Shown: positions 32,601-42,057 of the stretch, in pieces
How positions within the stretch are numbered: position 1 is the first letter of the stretch
How the letters are laid out: each line of letters opens with the position of its first letter
Assembly (NCBI GenBank): GCA_003554845.1
Contig: PWHK01000008.1
Location: 1-48,031, forward strand
Reading direction: 5' to 3'
DNA from: Candidatus Aenigmatarchaeota archaeon
Lineage (GTDB): Archaea > Aenigmatarchaeota > Aenigmatarchaeia > PWEA01
Length of the DNA: 48,031 bases
Program-made: the position numbers and the translations under genes
Notes under the pieces: generated by a model
Database searches by the model: none
What the model was told of the DNA's origin: nothing
The model's input: the letters and a program-made list of their open reading frames with translations, nothing else

Positions 32601-35600
32601 ATGGGGTTACCTGGGACCCACGGAACTTCACATTTTATAATCCATGCAGCAGACAATGTATGGAAGGGTTCATCTGTTTTCGTACACATCTCACCATCGA
32701 CCCATACATCAAACTCCACGTCATCATCCACAACATCATCAAGGCGTGTTACATTTACGCTTAGTTCAACTTCGTCACCGACGTTCAATGGACCTTCATG
32801 GCTGTCTTTGGTTGGGTTCAAAACATCAACAGTTAGGTCAACTATATCCAGTGTAGCGGTGAAGTTTATGTAGGACGGTATAAGATCATCTATAGGCTCC
32901 AGAGTTATATCTGCAACATAGGTTCCATTCTCGTAGTCTTCTTCACCTCTCTGATGTACTACCTCTAAGATCACAGAACTCTGGTTGGCAACTTCTACTG
33001 TCTGCTTTGATGTAGTTATATAGTCCGTATGCCCCTCTGTTCCATTACCGTCGAAATATACATCAAAGGAACTGTTTTCTTCAATGTTGTTGAAAATTTC
33101 TACCTGGCCTATAACACCCTCCATATCACCTGTACCTATAGTTTTGTTCATAAACTCAGGTTCCTTCTCAATGTACCAGTCTGGAATATCTACAGTAAGG
33201 TTAAAGACCGAAACATCCCAGCATCTATCCTCCGGAGAGCAAGTGGAGTTTGTAGCATTTGCGACTATATCGGCAGTATACAAACCTGGCTCTATGTCCA
33301 TGGGCAACGTGGCATTAATATCCACTGTTTTATTATGGCCTCTTTCTATATCTCCGATGTTTCCCGAAACAGAAGTCCAGTTGTAGATGTTTTCGTTGCT
33401 GACGTTGGTCATATTTATCGTTACATTTTCGACTTCCGTATTACCAAAGGCTTCGACCGAGAAGTTGGCAACGACCCCTTCGAAACCAGCAGATTCTGAT
33501 GAGTTCACTGTATCCTCCATGATATTAAGAGCAGTGTTGTCCATGATTTCAAGTATAGTCGAGTTCTCCGTTGTATTTTCACTTCCATCGGAGTTGGTCC
33601 AGTGGAGGGTTGTATTAATATCGGTAGTTCCTGGGTCCGCGTACTGTGTTACATTTACTTCGGCTGTCCTTGTGCAGTTTTCACCGTCGTCGAGAGGTGG
33701 ACATTGGACATCCTCTACATATATACCTTCTTCTGTGTCTACAGTTATCTCGGGTGAAAGCATAAGGCTTCCCTCGCTCTTGACTGTGAGATTTATACCA
33801 AAGGTATGGTTGTTCAACCTGGTTATGTCTTCTGCCTCTTCAAATGACGGCTCCTGGAGAAGTGTTCCAGTTGTATTGCCCGAGTCAACCACAAATGTCA
33901 GTTCGCCTTCGTTCGTTGATGTCACATTGTAAAATACAGAGGACTGGTCTGTTATGTTACAGGTTAGATTGTACTCGCCTTCCTCCGAGGTCTGGAACCA
34001 GTGGTATCCCAAACCGGAATCCAGGGTAATGTTGGTTCCCATTTTATCTGTATCGTTGTAGAAGTCCACATAATAACCTCCTATACCCCCGGAGCTGTGT
34101 GAATCATAAACACCGCAGTCAAATCTTACATCTGCATTCTCCCCACAGATCCAGGAGTCATCTCTAAGGGTACAGTAGTCGGATGTCAGATCTATATCAC
34201 CTACTTCAGACCATCCGTATAGATCAAAGTTCAATGTAGTAAAGTTCGGTACATAGTATTCACCGTCTGCAGAAGCATATAGCCTCCTGTCTCCCACCAG
34301 CTCACTGATATCGGGTTCCCACGGTCCATCGTCTTCCATCACCCAATCTCTGAAAACCACATCCTTATCCAGAGGAGCCCCGGACTGTGGTGTCAGGCAC
34401 TCTCCGTACTCATCTGATATACATATACTATCCACAAGAAGATGTGGGGCATCGCGTCCATAACCTGCATTCCCATCGTACTCAACAACAACAGATATCC
34501 AGTCTGAATCTACAAACGACCCATTGTAGCATGTGGTTGAATTCCATGTAGACTCATCCTCTCTGAGCCTGTCCATATCAAAGTCCATATGACAAGATCC
34601 CTCTCCGGCATAAACAGTCGCCGTTCTCTCGTCATCAAAGGTTCCCCATGCCTTGTACACAAGGGAGAGATACTCCGAGTTGATTTTTCCAGGAACAGTA
34701 ATGTTGAGATATGTTTTGCCGTCGAATGCAAATACATGGGCAGAGTAGTTCCCACTGTAGCTATCGTTTTCTATAAAAACATAGTCATTGTAGTCGTCGC
34801 TTCCGGGCGTTCCATCTGTATAATTCCATCCCGACAGACTTCCGCCTTCAAATCCTCCATTCTCTATGTAATGTATCCTATCCTGTGGCTGCTGGTTGGA
34901 TTCATTCCACATAATCCGGTAGTCCCTGCTCTCCCCGGTCTCTAAGTCCACAAGGAAGACTATATCTGTGTAGTTATCCACATATTCCTTTTCATAGTCC
35001 AGTTCCTCCTTTTTTTCATCTGTCCAGGGTCTTACTTCCATGGAAACATTTCCATCTGAAACAATCCGGGTATCGTTCACTCTCCAATTACTGAAATCAA
35101 CGCCTATTTCCTCGAGCCAAGATCCGTTTATCCTTAGGGGCTCATCTGTTCTGTTTAAACCCATGTTCTCTGTCAAACCTATCCTTATGCTATCCTTCCT
35201 GACAAGGCTCCAGTTAGCCGTGTAGCCATCGATCTGCACACCCTCACAGGAATCGTTTACCTCGGACCCAAGATCTATTGTTTTGTTTTTGTGTTGAAGT
35301 GAACCCGACTGAGGGTCTGTTATATTAATATCAAGACTGTCCCATACCTCCACATCCGAGGAGTCAATTCCATCGACAACTGTATAGAACTGGCTTTCTC
35401 CACCGACTTCTACAGTAATACTGTAACCCCCTCTATCTACATCACAGTCTGGTTCCCAACTGTACATACATACCCCATCACCGAAACCACCTGAACCTGC
35501 TTCCTCTCCGTTGTAGTAGTATGAGCAATCGTGTCCTTCTTCAGAAACTTTTTCGCCGTACTGGTCGACAAGCCCACTCTGAAGTTCCGATGCTGTATTT

Positions 35601-38488
35601 CTCAGGAGCACATCGCCGTCCAATGGCTTATGTATATCTACATTCAACAGGCCATGGATATCAACCAAGAATTCTGTTGTATTTGTATCCATGTAATGTT
35701 CATCGTCCGCGACACCAGCCTTCCATATCTGGGATCCTACAGAATAATTCTGCCCTGGTGAAAAGTTATAGGTTCCATGTCCCGTCTCGTTTGTCAGGCT
35801 TTGGTTTCCGCTGTCCCAGCTTTCACCATCTTCAGTTACCCAGAAACTGAGACTGACATTCTCTCCAACTTCGTGAAATCCCTCTTCTTCATCAATTACA
35901 GCTACCTCAAAATAAGTTTCCTCGGACCTGTTGACCGAAGTCTCGTTGCCCTGTATGTGCTCCACGGAAACTGAGTGCCTTTGTCCCATGGGACCATGGA
36001 AATCCGTTGTGTTCACAGGCGAATGGAATATTTCTACAGGGTCCCCGGGACTGTAGTCAAAGTACTCAAATTTGTACGTGCTGTTACCACTCCAGTCCAT
36101 GTCGCTCTGTATATCCTCAAAGGTTGCTGTACCTTGGCCTTCAACCATATCTGTACCCTTTTTGATCCACTGGCCGGACTGATTTGGCTTTACAAAAAGT
36201 GTTACATTAACATTATCGCCGTCTTTGTCTTCCACGTCCACATAAAAGTCAAATTTTGACCCCCAAATGTCGGTCTCTGGATCAACACTGGTATTTTCAA
36301 TAACAGGTTTGTAGTTCGTGGAACCTCCCACAATATAGTTCATGGAAGATGTCTCCGGCTGCTTCCATTTGAAGAAATCAACTACTCCACTTTGATCTGT
36401 ATCCTCCTTACAGACGTAGAAGGTTTCACCTTCTACCTCCCTTTCTACGTACTCTACATCATCGCCATGACAGTCACCCTCTTCGTCTGGAGTCAGATCC
36501 ATCCAGAAACCGTCGACATATACCTCAAGGAAAGAGTCCTCTGCGACCTGTTCCTCGTCTATGGTTGCATTTGCGGTTACATTTTCAAAAACTTGATTCG
36601 ATGTACTCCATATAGTGTGGTTCTTTCTCCAACTATAGTCGTCGGTTTCCTCTGTAAACCATTGCTCCGATGAGTTCATAAGAACAGGAACATCTTGTGG
36701 CATTGTATCATCCCAGAAAACCACAGGTTCCGGAAGATCTCCCTGGGTGCTATAGAGAACAAAACTATCTATATCACATACATAGCCCTCGGATGTCTCC
36801 ACGGTATCGTACTGTGTTCCATTGAAGTCACATACACTGGCATCCTGACTTACGTTTATGTATCTTACTTCAACGTCGTTGACAGGCCTTTCTTCGAAGT
36901 TCAGTTTAATCGATTCGCTTCCTATAGACTCATTGACCATTATATTTCTAGTTCTTGACCAGTCTGCATTTTCCTTGGTTACGATATCGGACACGTTGTA
37001 TCTGTACTCTACATCCAGATTCGAAACATTCAACCTTCCTGCAAAGTCAGAACCAAAGGTAAAGGGAACAGAACAAACTCCTTCTACGGGAGAGCAATCT
37101 TCTAAGAAATCCTGGATTGACTCTTCAAAACCTTCTGCTCTTTCGGATTCCCTGAGCTTTGTATCGGCCGACTCCCATACCCTCTGATCACCGATATCCA
37201 GAGAAGCATTGGTTGGGAAATACTCAAAATTAAATATATACAGATTCCCATCCCCTGCTGCAACCTCATCTCCCTGGAGGTCCGGCATCAAATTTCCTGC
37301 AGTAACCGAATGAACATAGCTTTCGGTCTGGAAGTCCCATATAAGATCCCCATCATTTGAAAAAACATGCACCCTTTTGTTGTCATGTGTACCTGCAACT
37401 ATCTCCTTTTCTCCACTGTACGGACTTTCGGTTATTATATCATAAACTTCTACGCTGTTTATTCTGTAGTCGAGGGACTTTGACCATACCACATCCAGCT
37501 CTGGAGCTTCGGAAGTTATATTGTAAACTGTTATCTCGTAGTCTGTGTCGTCCCCTACAACAATTTCATCCCATTCGGATTCAACAATACTGCTCACCTT
37601 TATAGTGGTAACGGTCCTCTCTGTGTCCTTCGAAAACTTCTCATGACCTGTTCTGTTGTATATCCGGATATGGTTTCCCGTTGCAACAGCAATATCAAGT
37701 CCTTCGTCCGGTAAAAGATTTCCTGTGCTTACATCCCTCACGACACCTTCGGTCGATACATTCCAAACAACTTCATCTTCTCCACCAAGAACGTAAAGTC
37801 TTGTATCCTCTGATCCTGCTATTATCTCATTGTTCTCATCTCCAGTAACATCTGCGATCTCAACTGTTCTTGCGTCTCCACCGGTTGTATATGTCCATAA
37901 CTCATTACCATCCTTATCAAGGACGTATACATCGTTGTCCTCGTTTGCAAAAACAACTTCATTGTCTCCATCACCTGTTACGTCACCTATATCCGTGGAG
38001 TATGTGGTATGTGTAGCAGGAGGTTCATCGTATGTCCATATAATATCACCTGTGTCACCTTCTACCAAAAACACACTTGAATCGCCTTGTGTACTGTACT
38101 TTCTACCAGAAACTATCTCATTGTCTCCATCACCTGTTACGTCACCTACAGAAAGACCTTCTACACCTGCCTCTGTTATTTCCCTTTTGTAAACCGTAGT
38201 TATTTCACCTGTTAGATTAACGCCTGTGGTCAGAACCGTGCTGTTTTTAGGTATATCGACGTAGTAAGTCTCTGTTCCACCGTCATCAGGGAAGTCTATA
38301 TCCTTCGTTGGCTCTGTATCATTGAAAGACGTTTCTCTGTATAAAAATGAGAACTCGTTAAGATCCAGTGTATATGTCTCCTGCGACAGAAAGTAACCTG
38401 TAAGAGAACCTGAAAACACGACAGCAAACAAAACTAGAACAACTACTCCAAATACTACAGATATCATCCGGGGGTGCTCATATTTCAT
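29621..38488 (-). CDS. giant envelope-spanning protein: surface ectodomain fused to a cytoplasmic HerA/VirB4-type ATPase, 2955 aa
   Basis: In order: an N-terminal membrane helix (about 9-27) followed by SGSLTGYF; an FG-GAP/VCBS-like beta-propeller (about 105-425) with repeats of DVTGDGDNEIV; a long run of Ig-like and other beta domains rich in N-glycosylation sequons; a lectin/CBM-like jelly-roll opening ENGGFEGGSLSGWN (about 1204-1350); more beta domains; an acidic linker (about 2325-2345); two C-terminal Ig/NEW3-like domains; and a membrane helix (about 2560-2583). The last about 370 residues are a P-loop ATPase with Walker A GATGAGKS (2646-2653), Walker B VVVFDEVHRL (Asp2775, Glu2776) and the MCSQ sensor, as in HerA, VirB4 and TraG-like pumps. 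The N- and C-terminal helices place the whole middle outside. It has its own promoter and leads a three-gene operon. Natural suspects are adhesion with DNA or protein translocation. Function is unknown. Confidence 0.9.
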   Translation of the reverse strand: MKYEHPRMISVVFGVVVLVLFAVVFSGSLTGYFLSQETYTLDLNEFSFLYRETSFNDTEPTKDIDFPDDGGTETYYVDIPKNSTVLTTGVNLTGEITTVYKREITEAGVEGLSVGDVTGDGDNEIVSGRKYSTQGDSSVFLVEGDTGDIIWTYDEPPATHTTYSTDIGDVTGDGDNEVVFANEDNDVYVLDKDGNELWTYTTGGDARTVEIADVTGDENNEIIAGSEDTRLYVLGGEDEVVWNVSTEGVVRDVSTGNLLPDEGLDIAVATGNHIRIYNRTGHEKFSKDTERTVTTIKVSSIVESEWDEIVVGDDTDYEITVYNITSEAPELDVVWSKSLDYRINSVEVYDIITESPYSGEKEIVAGTHDNKRVHVFSNDGDLIWDFQTESYVHSVTAGNLMPDLQGDEVAAGDGNLYIFNFEYFPTNASLDIGDQRVWESADTKLRESERAEGFEESIQDFLEDCSPVEGVCSVPFTFGSDFAGRLNVSNLDVEYRYNVSDIVTKENADWSRTRNIMVNESIGSESIKLNFEERPVNDVEVRYINVSQDASVCDFNGTQYDTVETSEGYVCDIDSFVLYSTQGDLPEPVVFWDDTMPQDVPVLMNSSEQWFTEETDDYSWRKNHTIWSTSNQVFENVTANATIDEEQVAEDSFLEVYVDGFWMDLTPDEEGDCHGDDVEYVEREVEGETFYVCKEDTDQSGVVDFFKWKQPETSSMNYIVGGSTNYKPVIENTSVDPETDIWGSKFDFYVDVEDKDGDNVNVTLFVKPNQSGQWIKKGTDMVEGQGTATFEDIQSDMDWSGNSTYKFEYFDYSPGDPVEIFHSPVNTTDFHGPMGQRHSVSVEHIQGNETSVNRSEETYFEVAVIDEEEGFHEVGENVSLSFWVTEDGESWDSGNQSLTNETGHGTYNFSPGQNYSVGSQIWKAGVADDEHYMDTNTTEFLVDIHGLLNVDIHKPLDGDVLLRNTASELQSGLVDQYGEKVSEEGHDCSYYYNGEEAGSGGFGDGVCMYSWEPDCDVDRGGYSITVEVGGESQFYTVVDGIDSSDVEVWDSLDINITDPQSGSLQHKNKTIDLGSEVNDSCEGVQIDGYTANWSLVRKDSIRIGLTENMGLNRTDEPLRINGSWLEEIGVDFSNWRVNDTRIVSDGNVSMEVRPWTDEKKEELDYEKEYVDNYTDIVFLVDLETGESRDYRIMWNESNQQPQDRIHYIENGGFEGGSLSGWNYTDGTPGSDDYNDYVFIENDSYSGNYSAHVFAFDGKTYLNITVPGKINSEYLSLVYKAWGTFDDERTATVYAGEGSCHMDFDMDRLREDESTWNSTTCYNGSFVDSDWISVVVEYDGNAGYGRDAPHLLVDSICISDEYGECLTPQSGAPLDKDVVFRDWVMEDDGPWEPDISELVGDRRLYASADGEYYVPNFTTLNFDLYGWSEVGDIDLTSDYCTLRDDSWICGENADVRFDCGVYDSHSSGGIGGYYVDFYNDTDKMGTNITLDSGLGYHWFQTSEEGEYNLTCNITDQSSVFYNVTSTNEGELTFVVDSGNTTGTLLQEPSFEEAEDITRLNNHTFGINLTVKSEGSLMLSPEITVDTEEGIYVEDVQCPPLDDGENCTRTAEVNVTQYADPGTTDINTTLHWTNSDGSENTTENSTILEIMDNTALNIMEDTVNSSESAGFEGVVANFSVEAFGNTEVENVTINMTNVSNENIYNWTSVSGNIGDIERGHNKTVDINATLPMDIEPGLYTADIVANATNSTCSPEDRCWDVSVFNLTVDIPDWYIEKEPEFMNKTIGTGDMEGVIGQVEIFNNIEENSSFDVYFDGNGTEGHTDYITTSKQTVEVANQSSVILEVVHQRGEEDYENGTYVADITLEPIDDLIPSYINFTATLDIVDLTVDVLNPTKDSHEGPLNVGDEVELSVNVTRLDDVVDDDVEFDVWVDGEMCTKTDEPFHTLSAAWIIKCEVPWVPGNPIKNSIRVAATHDNLTSYGENEDSVIYKDVVSPVFSDVYVDPIDKDTVRDYGYKEIEVDITDNTGVDEAWVGIDIPNGVLNITDYERNGDRFIFNLTESDFDGTGGEDFPVGDYDITVYANDTGELGEYSDLGGGLVNSTRGWFSVYEPVDLRGSLDKPTGDNISANFTFYREGREFWPHPIHEFTVGEETSEFDWEVHRRGYDMNVEVFGQEIIFESLDINDSTSGDELQDPLQFDYIPDSDAADGALRTISRKFQNPIFGIVVEADENLTFSRRNITMDFSGRSLGGVQNTENLRVLKCSEWDYQYRDCNITLGEEHYFDYSPSTQENTLNFLDEEPGSAYILAEACISDGELIDCAGYTPDDTGDTGDSGGNGAMPGEEEDPFPFDLETNLDSVDLFPGDMRSFWIMLTNNIHENLTVDLEPLGDVSDWLEFEESSIELESTSSRTLEMDLQVPVETGPGTFSGDILLSARGRQRTLPFEVNVLEEGDEYLSLDVNIVDDEVERGDNVTFRLELNTESTNELDIEATYTARGPDNRTVVEAGENVTFTGSYSGFRQMEIPEDTEPGKYNLEVWAKFDNKGVRDMQTFHVLETFWATTAGQALLFLGLPIAILAIVISTVHLKGKYKEWKKAKEEQQRYLFPVDDNAIPQKSDRSFWIGKLAGGNKKAYYNPDDLKTHALVAGATGAGKSVGASVFAEEALDQGIPVVVFDPTAQWTGFVNQCEDEELLKHYSHHGMDKRKRRSYPGMIHKMDDPDRDIDFQELTQEGEITVFTLNELSTEEFDRAVRNIIDSMFEINWEESEELKLVVVFDEVHRLLEKYGGKGGYKALERACREFRKWGIGLIMCSQVLADFKEAIEGNVLTDVQFNTKAIKDIRKAKDKYGEKYAKRITRQGIGVCMMQHAQYNDGDPWFVRFRPTWHNPHKLKEEELKKYEEFAEKLDELEAKVDDMDDRGEDVFDLRTSLRMAKNKLKSGNFRMTEIYINSLEDKLK
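37959..38148 (-). repeat. 31-bp exact repeat in propeller blades
   Basis: The same 31 bases occur at 37959-37989 and 38118-38148, encoding the calcium-loop-like VTGDGDNE of consecutive propeller blades. The identity at DNA level suggests recent blade duplication or gene conversion. Confidence 0.7.
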
Positions 38489-38541
38489 GCTTTCTACATT
38501 AGTCTACGTATCAGGATTAAAATGCTTATCGTTTGGTCGAA

Positions 38542-38769
38542 CTAGACCTCAACAGGCTTCATATTCTTTGTCACTTCCTTGAGATCGTTGATTGCCTCCT
38601 TTAGTTCCCTTACCTCATGAGAAAGCTTTATCTCTTCCTCGTCAAACTCCTTAAGAATCCTCTTCTGTTGTCTGAACTCGAACTCCAATATGATTAGGTA
38701 TACAACCACAAGGAGACAGAAGATTACAAGAAGCTCCATTATTGGTATATTAATTCCAAATATATACAT
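38542..38769 (-). CDS. small single-pass membrane protein with coiled coil, 75 aa
   Basis: One N-terminal membrane helix (about residues 8-30, MELLVIFCLLVVVYLIIL) is followed by a charged helix with heptad pattern (EIKLSHEVRELKEAINDL) predicted to lie in the cytoplasm. It starts 6 nt after the preceding surface-protein gene, whose stop TGA lies in its ribosome site AGGTGA, so the two are cotranslated. It may link a surface protein to cytoplasmic parts such as the coiled-coil protein downstream (inference). No family is recognised. Confidence 0.7.
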   Translation of the reverse strand: MYIFGINIPIMELLVIFCLLVVVYLIILEFEFRQQKRILKEFDEEEIKLSHEVRELKEAINDLKEVTKNMKPVEV

Positions 38770-38775
38770 CTATTT

Positions 38776-41700
38776 TCACCTCTCTGATCTAATGCTTCCT
38801 ATTCTTTTGTAGGAGATATAACCTGCACCGGCCACCGCCAGTATGATCAAGAGCACAGTTATTGCTCCACCGGCTGGCTCAAATGAGCCCTCTACATAGA
38901 AGTTTCCAGTTCCAGAAGCCAGTGTTGTGAAGTCTTCTCTGAAACTTACCCTGGCCATGTAGTCACCCGACGGTAGATTTGGAGAGAGAATATATTTCTC
39001 TGTGAGTTCCGTTTCCTCAAGAGGCTCAAGATCCTCTATCTCTACTATATCCGACAGTACAACGTTCCTTCCCGGTCCAACTATCTCCGATTCCAGTCTT
39101 GCCCTGTCTATCTCCTGACCTCCGTTTATAACCAGTATACTTATGTTTACAGGTGAATCGAGATCATACGAGTCCTTCTGTGGTGTAACTATAACCGTAG
39201 GATAGGACTGTTTGTATCTTATCTTTATCTGTCTGAGTTCATCTGGACCTATTTCATCTATAAATACAGAAGTAGATGCTTCTCCTCCTGTGTACTGGAG
39301 CTCTTCTCCAAAACCTGTCTCAACACTTATAACATCATCATACCGGATCGGTAGGTTGAAAACTACTTCCTCATAGGAATCCCTTGCAAAGTTTCTTACA
39401 AATACGTCCATTTCAAGCTCTACCATCTCACCGGGTAGCTCATCAACAACTTCTACATCTCTGTCAACCTCCATGACAGGTGCAGTCAAGGCCCTAATCT
39501 CGTAACTGCGTGTAGTCAAGGCAGGTATCCTTTCTTCCCATTTAAGTACCATTGAATCTTCTCCTTCCCTTAGGTCACCCTCTATTCTGACTGTTTCTCC
39601 GTCTTGATCTGTATACTGAACCCATGCCCTCTCTACTGCGTTCAGTACATCAACCTCGAAGGTTCCACGGACAGGTCTTGGATTTGGATTGTAAACTTCA
39701 ACGGGCTTCATCCACTCTGCCATATCTCCAACGGATACTCTTCTTGTAAGGCTAACGTCACCTTCTCTGATATCAAGATCCCTTGTAGGTTCAGGAACGG
39801 AAACCCTGACATCTCCTATGGCGGTTGCTCCTAGTTCAACTCCTGTGGCAGGGTCTATACCTGCAAGGGTTGCAGGCATCTCGTAAAGTCCCGAGTCTGT
39901 TATATTGAACTTGTATGAGACCCTTATCATTTCGTTATCATTAAGATGCCATCCATCACCGTCCTGTTCATCAAGGTATTCATATGCTTCGACCGTCTCA
40001 CCCGAAGGCAGTTCAACTGTTCCAAGGTACTCTATGTGATACTCTGTGGTCCATTCCGTCCATGTCTGGCCGCCATCGTCCGAATATTCAACTATTACAT
40101 CTCCATCTGTGAAGTTTGTTCCCTGTGGAACGTAGTCTGTAAACATTATACCTTCAATTCCCTCTTGTTCATCGGTTGCATCTATTACCTCTACTCTGAG
40201 AACACCATCTATCAGTGTAGGCTGTTCCGGGTCTTCTGCAACAAGGTCCTTGAAACCTATCAACCTCTTTGCAGAAACACTCAAAGTCTGCTCGGGCTGA
40301 ACCTCGGTAAGCGGAGTTCCTGATTCTGTGGTATATGTATTTTCACCGTCAAAGGTAAATACATTACCAGTCTCGGTAGTATAGTTTGTATATACACTGT
40401 ACTCGAGCCTTATCTGCTCGGACTGATTGAGATTACTGTCCAGACCTTCGATGGCTTCGACGTTGCCTATTGAAATCTCTACAAGACCGTCGTCTCCTTG
40501 ACTTGTGGGCTGTGTTACCTGTACAGTTACATCGTTGGTTATGTCCTGTGTGGTTTCGTCGTCAAAGAAAACCTGTACACTTTCTTCGTCTACAGCAAAG
40601 AATGTATCATCGCCGTGTCCTAAATCGGAAGGAGATTCTCCATCATCTGTGGTTCCTGGAATTCTTGAAACTATATCCACGCTTTCTGCCTTTGCCTCGG
40701 TAGAACCCTGGTGTGTCGTATTGTCTGTTATATTTATAATCTCGCCCTGTGTTCCCGGATTGAGTACACCATCCAGGGTCTTCTGGTTTATCATATCAAC
40801 CTTGTAGAGAACTGGCATATCAAGTGTAGTATTTATATATGCAAAGTGGTTTTCGGCATCTGTATCGTTCCAAACAACCTCCCATTTGAACTCTGTTGCA
40901 TAATAAGGCTTAGCTGCGTCGGTGTCGTACCACTCGCCGCCTCCTGCCACATCGTCTGTTGTGTATATTCTTCCATGTTCACCTGTTATATCCTCGGTGA
41001 AGCCCTCTTCCATATGTTGAACTCTCTCATCCAGCTCTCCCTGGTCTGTGACGTTGTAAATGGCCCACTCATGCACTGTGTATGTAAGGTTGTTTGCAAG
41101 ATTTCTCATAAAACCTCTTACATTCCATCCCTGGTCCGTTTCAGATAGATCCGTACCCTGCCTTATAGGACCTCTGGAAAACCTACCTTCTATGGTCTTC
41201 CCTGTAAGTGTTTCAATATCAGACCAGTAGGATCTTGCTCCCCTGTCCTCTGAATCTAGATCGACAGAGTCACCATCGAAATGCTCGTGCTCTTCCATCT
41301 CACCCTGGAAGGTTACTGTCTCGGATGAATCTGTTCCTATATCACCTGTCCACTCGACGCGGTCTTGGTTCCCATCTTCATTGGAATCACTTGAACTTGC
41401 ACCTTCACCTGTAGTTGTAATATCTATAACTGAACCCTCCTCTGTATCAAACTGAACCGCTATGTCCACGCCATTCAGTGTATGGACCGTCGAAGGATTT
41501 GTAACGGTCAGTGTGAAGTCCATCGTATTAACCGGTGTATCTACGTTATCAGAGCTGTATAGATCCTCACCGCCCTCCACGTTACTGTAGTCCAGAGAAA
41601 GTTGTATAACCGGGGCCTGATCGGCGTCGTCTATATTATAATATAGGCTTTGGTCGTTTTCTGTTGTATTAAGGTAAAGATACGACCTATCCCATGGTTC

Positions 41701-42018
41701 TCCAAAAGAAGAAAGTGCTCCTTTGTATGCAGTACTAGACTGAAGATCCGTGTCTGTAGTATCTGATATGTTGACTCTTATGTACTGAAGAACATCCTGT
41801 GTATTTGAAACTGCAACCTGAGAATATCCATATCGGCATGGATTTTCATCACCGCATTCAGTCCAGGTAACAGAGTTATCTATACTCCCGTTATGATTGT
41901 AGTGTGCCTCGACCTGTTCTGTGAGATAGGCAGCAGGTCCAACGGTCTGTGCCAGAGCCGGAAGACTCAAAAATCCAACAGCAAGTAAAAAAGCGGTAGC
42001 AGCTACGATCTTCTTCAT
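38776..42018 (-). CDS. large surface (S-layer-like) protein, signal peptide plus C-terminal anchor, 1080 aa
   Basis: A classical signal peptide, MKKIVAATAFLLAVGFLSLP ending in ALA, is followed by about 1,020 residues of beta-rich extracellular domains with many NxS/T sequons. Among them are DUF11-like modules (FTLTVTNPSTVHTLNGV) and the segment LYEMPATLAGIDPATG shared with its paralogues. The C-terminus has one membrane helix (GGAITVLLIILAVAGAGYIS) and a short basic tail. It is a paralogue of the next upstream gene. The frame opens at ATG 42033, but ATG 42018 gives a canonical signal and better TATA spacing. It is probably a structural cell-surface protein. Confidence 0.8.
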   Translation of the reverse strand: MKKIVAATAFLLAVGFLSLPALAQTVGPAAYLTEQVEAHYNHNGSIDNSVTWTECGDENPCRYGYSQVAVSNTQDVLQYIRVNISDTTDTDLQSSTAYKGALSSFGEPWDRSYLYLNTTENDQSLYYNIDDADQAPVIQLSLDYSNVEGGEDLYSSDNVDTPVNTMDFTLTVTNPSTVHTLNGVDIAVQFDTEEGSVIDITTTGEGASSSDSNEDGNQDRVEWTGDIGTDSSETVTFQGEMEEHEHFDGDSVDLDSEDRGARSYWSDIETLTGKTIEGRFSRGPIRQGTDLSETDQGWNVRGFMRNLANNLTYTVHEWAIYNVTDQGELDERVQHMEEGFTEDITGEHGRIYTTDDVAGGGEWYDTDAAKPYYATEFKWEVVWNDTDAENHFAYINTTLDMPVLYKVDMINQKTLDGVLNPGTQGEIINITDNTTHQGSTEAKAESVDIVSRIPGTTDDGESPSDLGHGDDTFFAVDEESVQVFFDDETTQDITNDVTVQVTQPTSQGDDGLVEISIGNVEAIEGLDSNLNQSEQIRLEYSVYTNYTTETGNVFTFDGENTYTTESGTPLTEVQPEQTLSVSAKRLIGFKDLVAEDPEQPTLIDGVLRVEVIDATDEQEGIEGIMFTDYVPQGTNFTDGDVIVEYSDDGGQTWTEWTTEYHIEYLGTVELPSGETVEAYEYLDEQDGDGWHLNDNEMIRVSYKFNITDSGLYEMPATLAGIDPATGVELGATAIGDVRVSVPEPTRDLDIREGDVSLTRRVSVGDMAEWMKPVEVYNPNPRPVRGTFEVDVLNAVERAWVQYTDQDGETVRIEGDLREGEDSMVLKWEERIPALTTRSYEIRALTAPVMEVDRDVEVVDELPGEMVELEMDVFVRNFARDSYEEVVFNLPIRYDDVISVETGFGEELQYTGGEASTSVFIDEIGPDELRQIKIRYKQSYPTVIVTPQKDSYDLDSPVNISILVINGGQEIDRARLESEIVGPGRNVVLSDIVEIEDLEPLEETELTEKYILSPNLPSGDYMARVSFREDFTTLASGTGNFYVEGSFEPAGGAITVLLIILAVAGAGYISYKRIGSIRSER

Positions 42019-42041
42019 GGCAATCAATTTCATATTTGATA

Positions 42042-42057
42042 GTTAAATATTTAAAGC
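42042..42057 (-). promoter_or_regulatory. promoter overlapping the end of the upstream surface gene
   Basis: The minus-strand sequence ctttaaatatttaac overlaps the stop codon of the 1049-aa gene and lies 25-35 nt before the start of the 1080-aa gene, so each surface protein seems separately transcribed despite a gap of under 40 nt. Confidence 0.5.
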
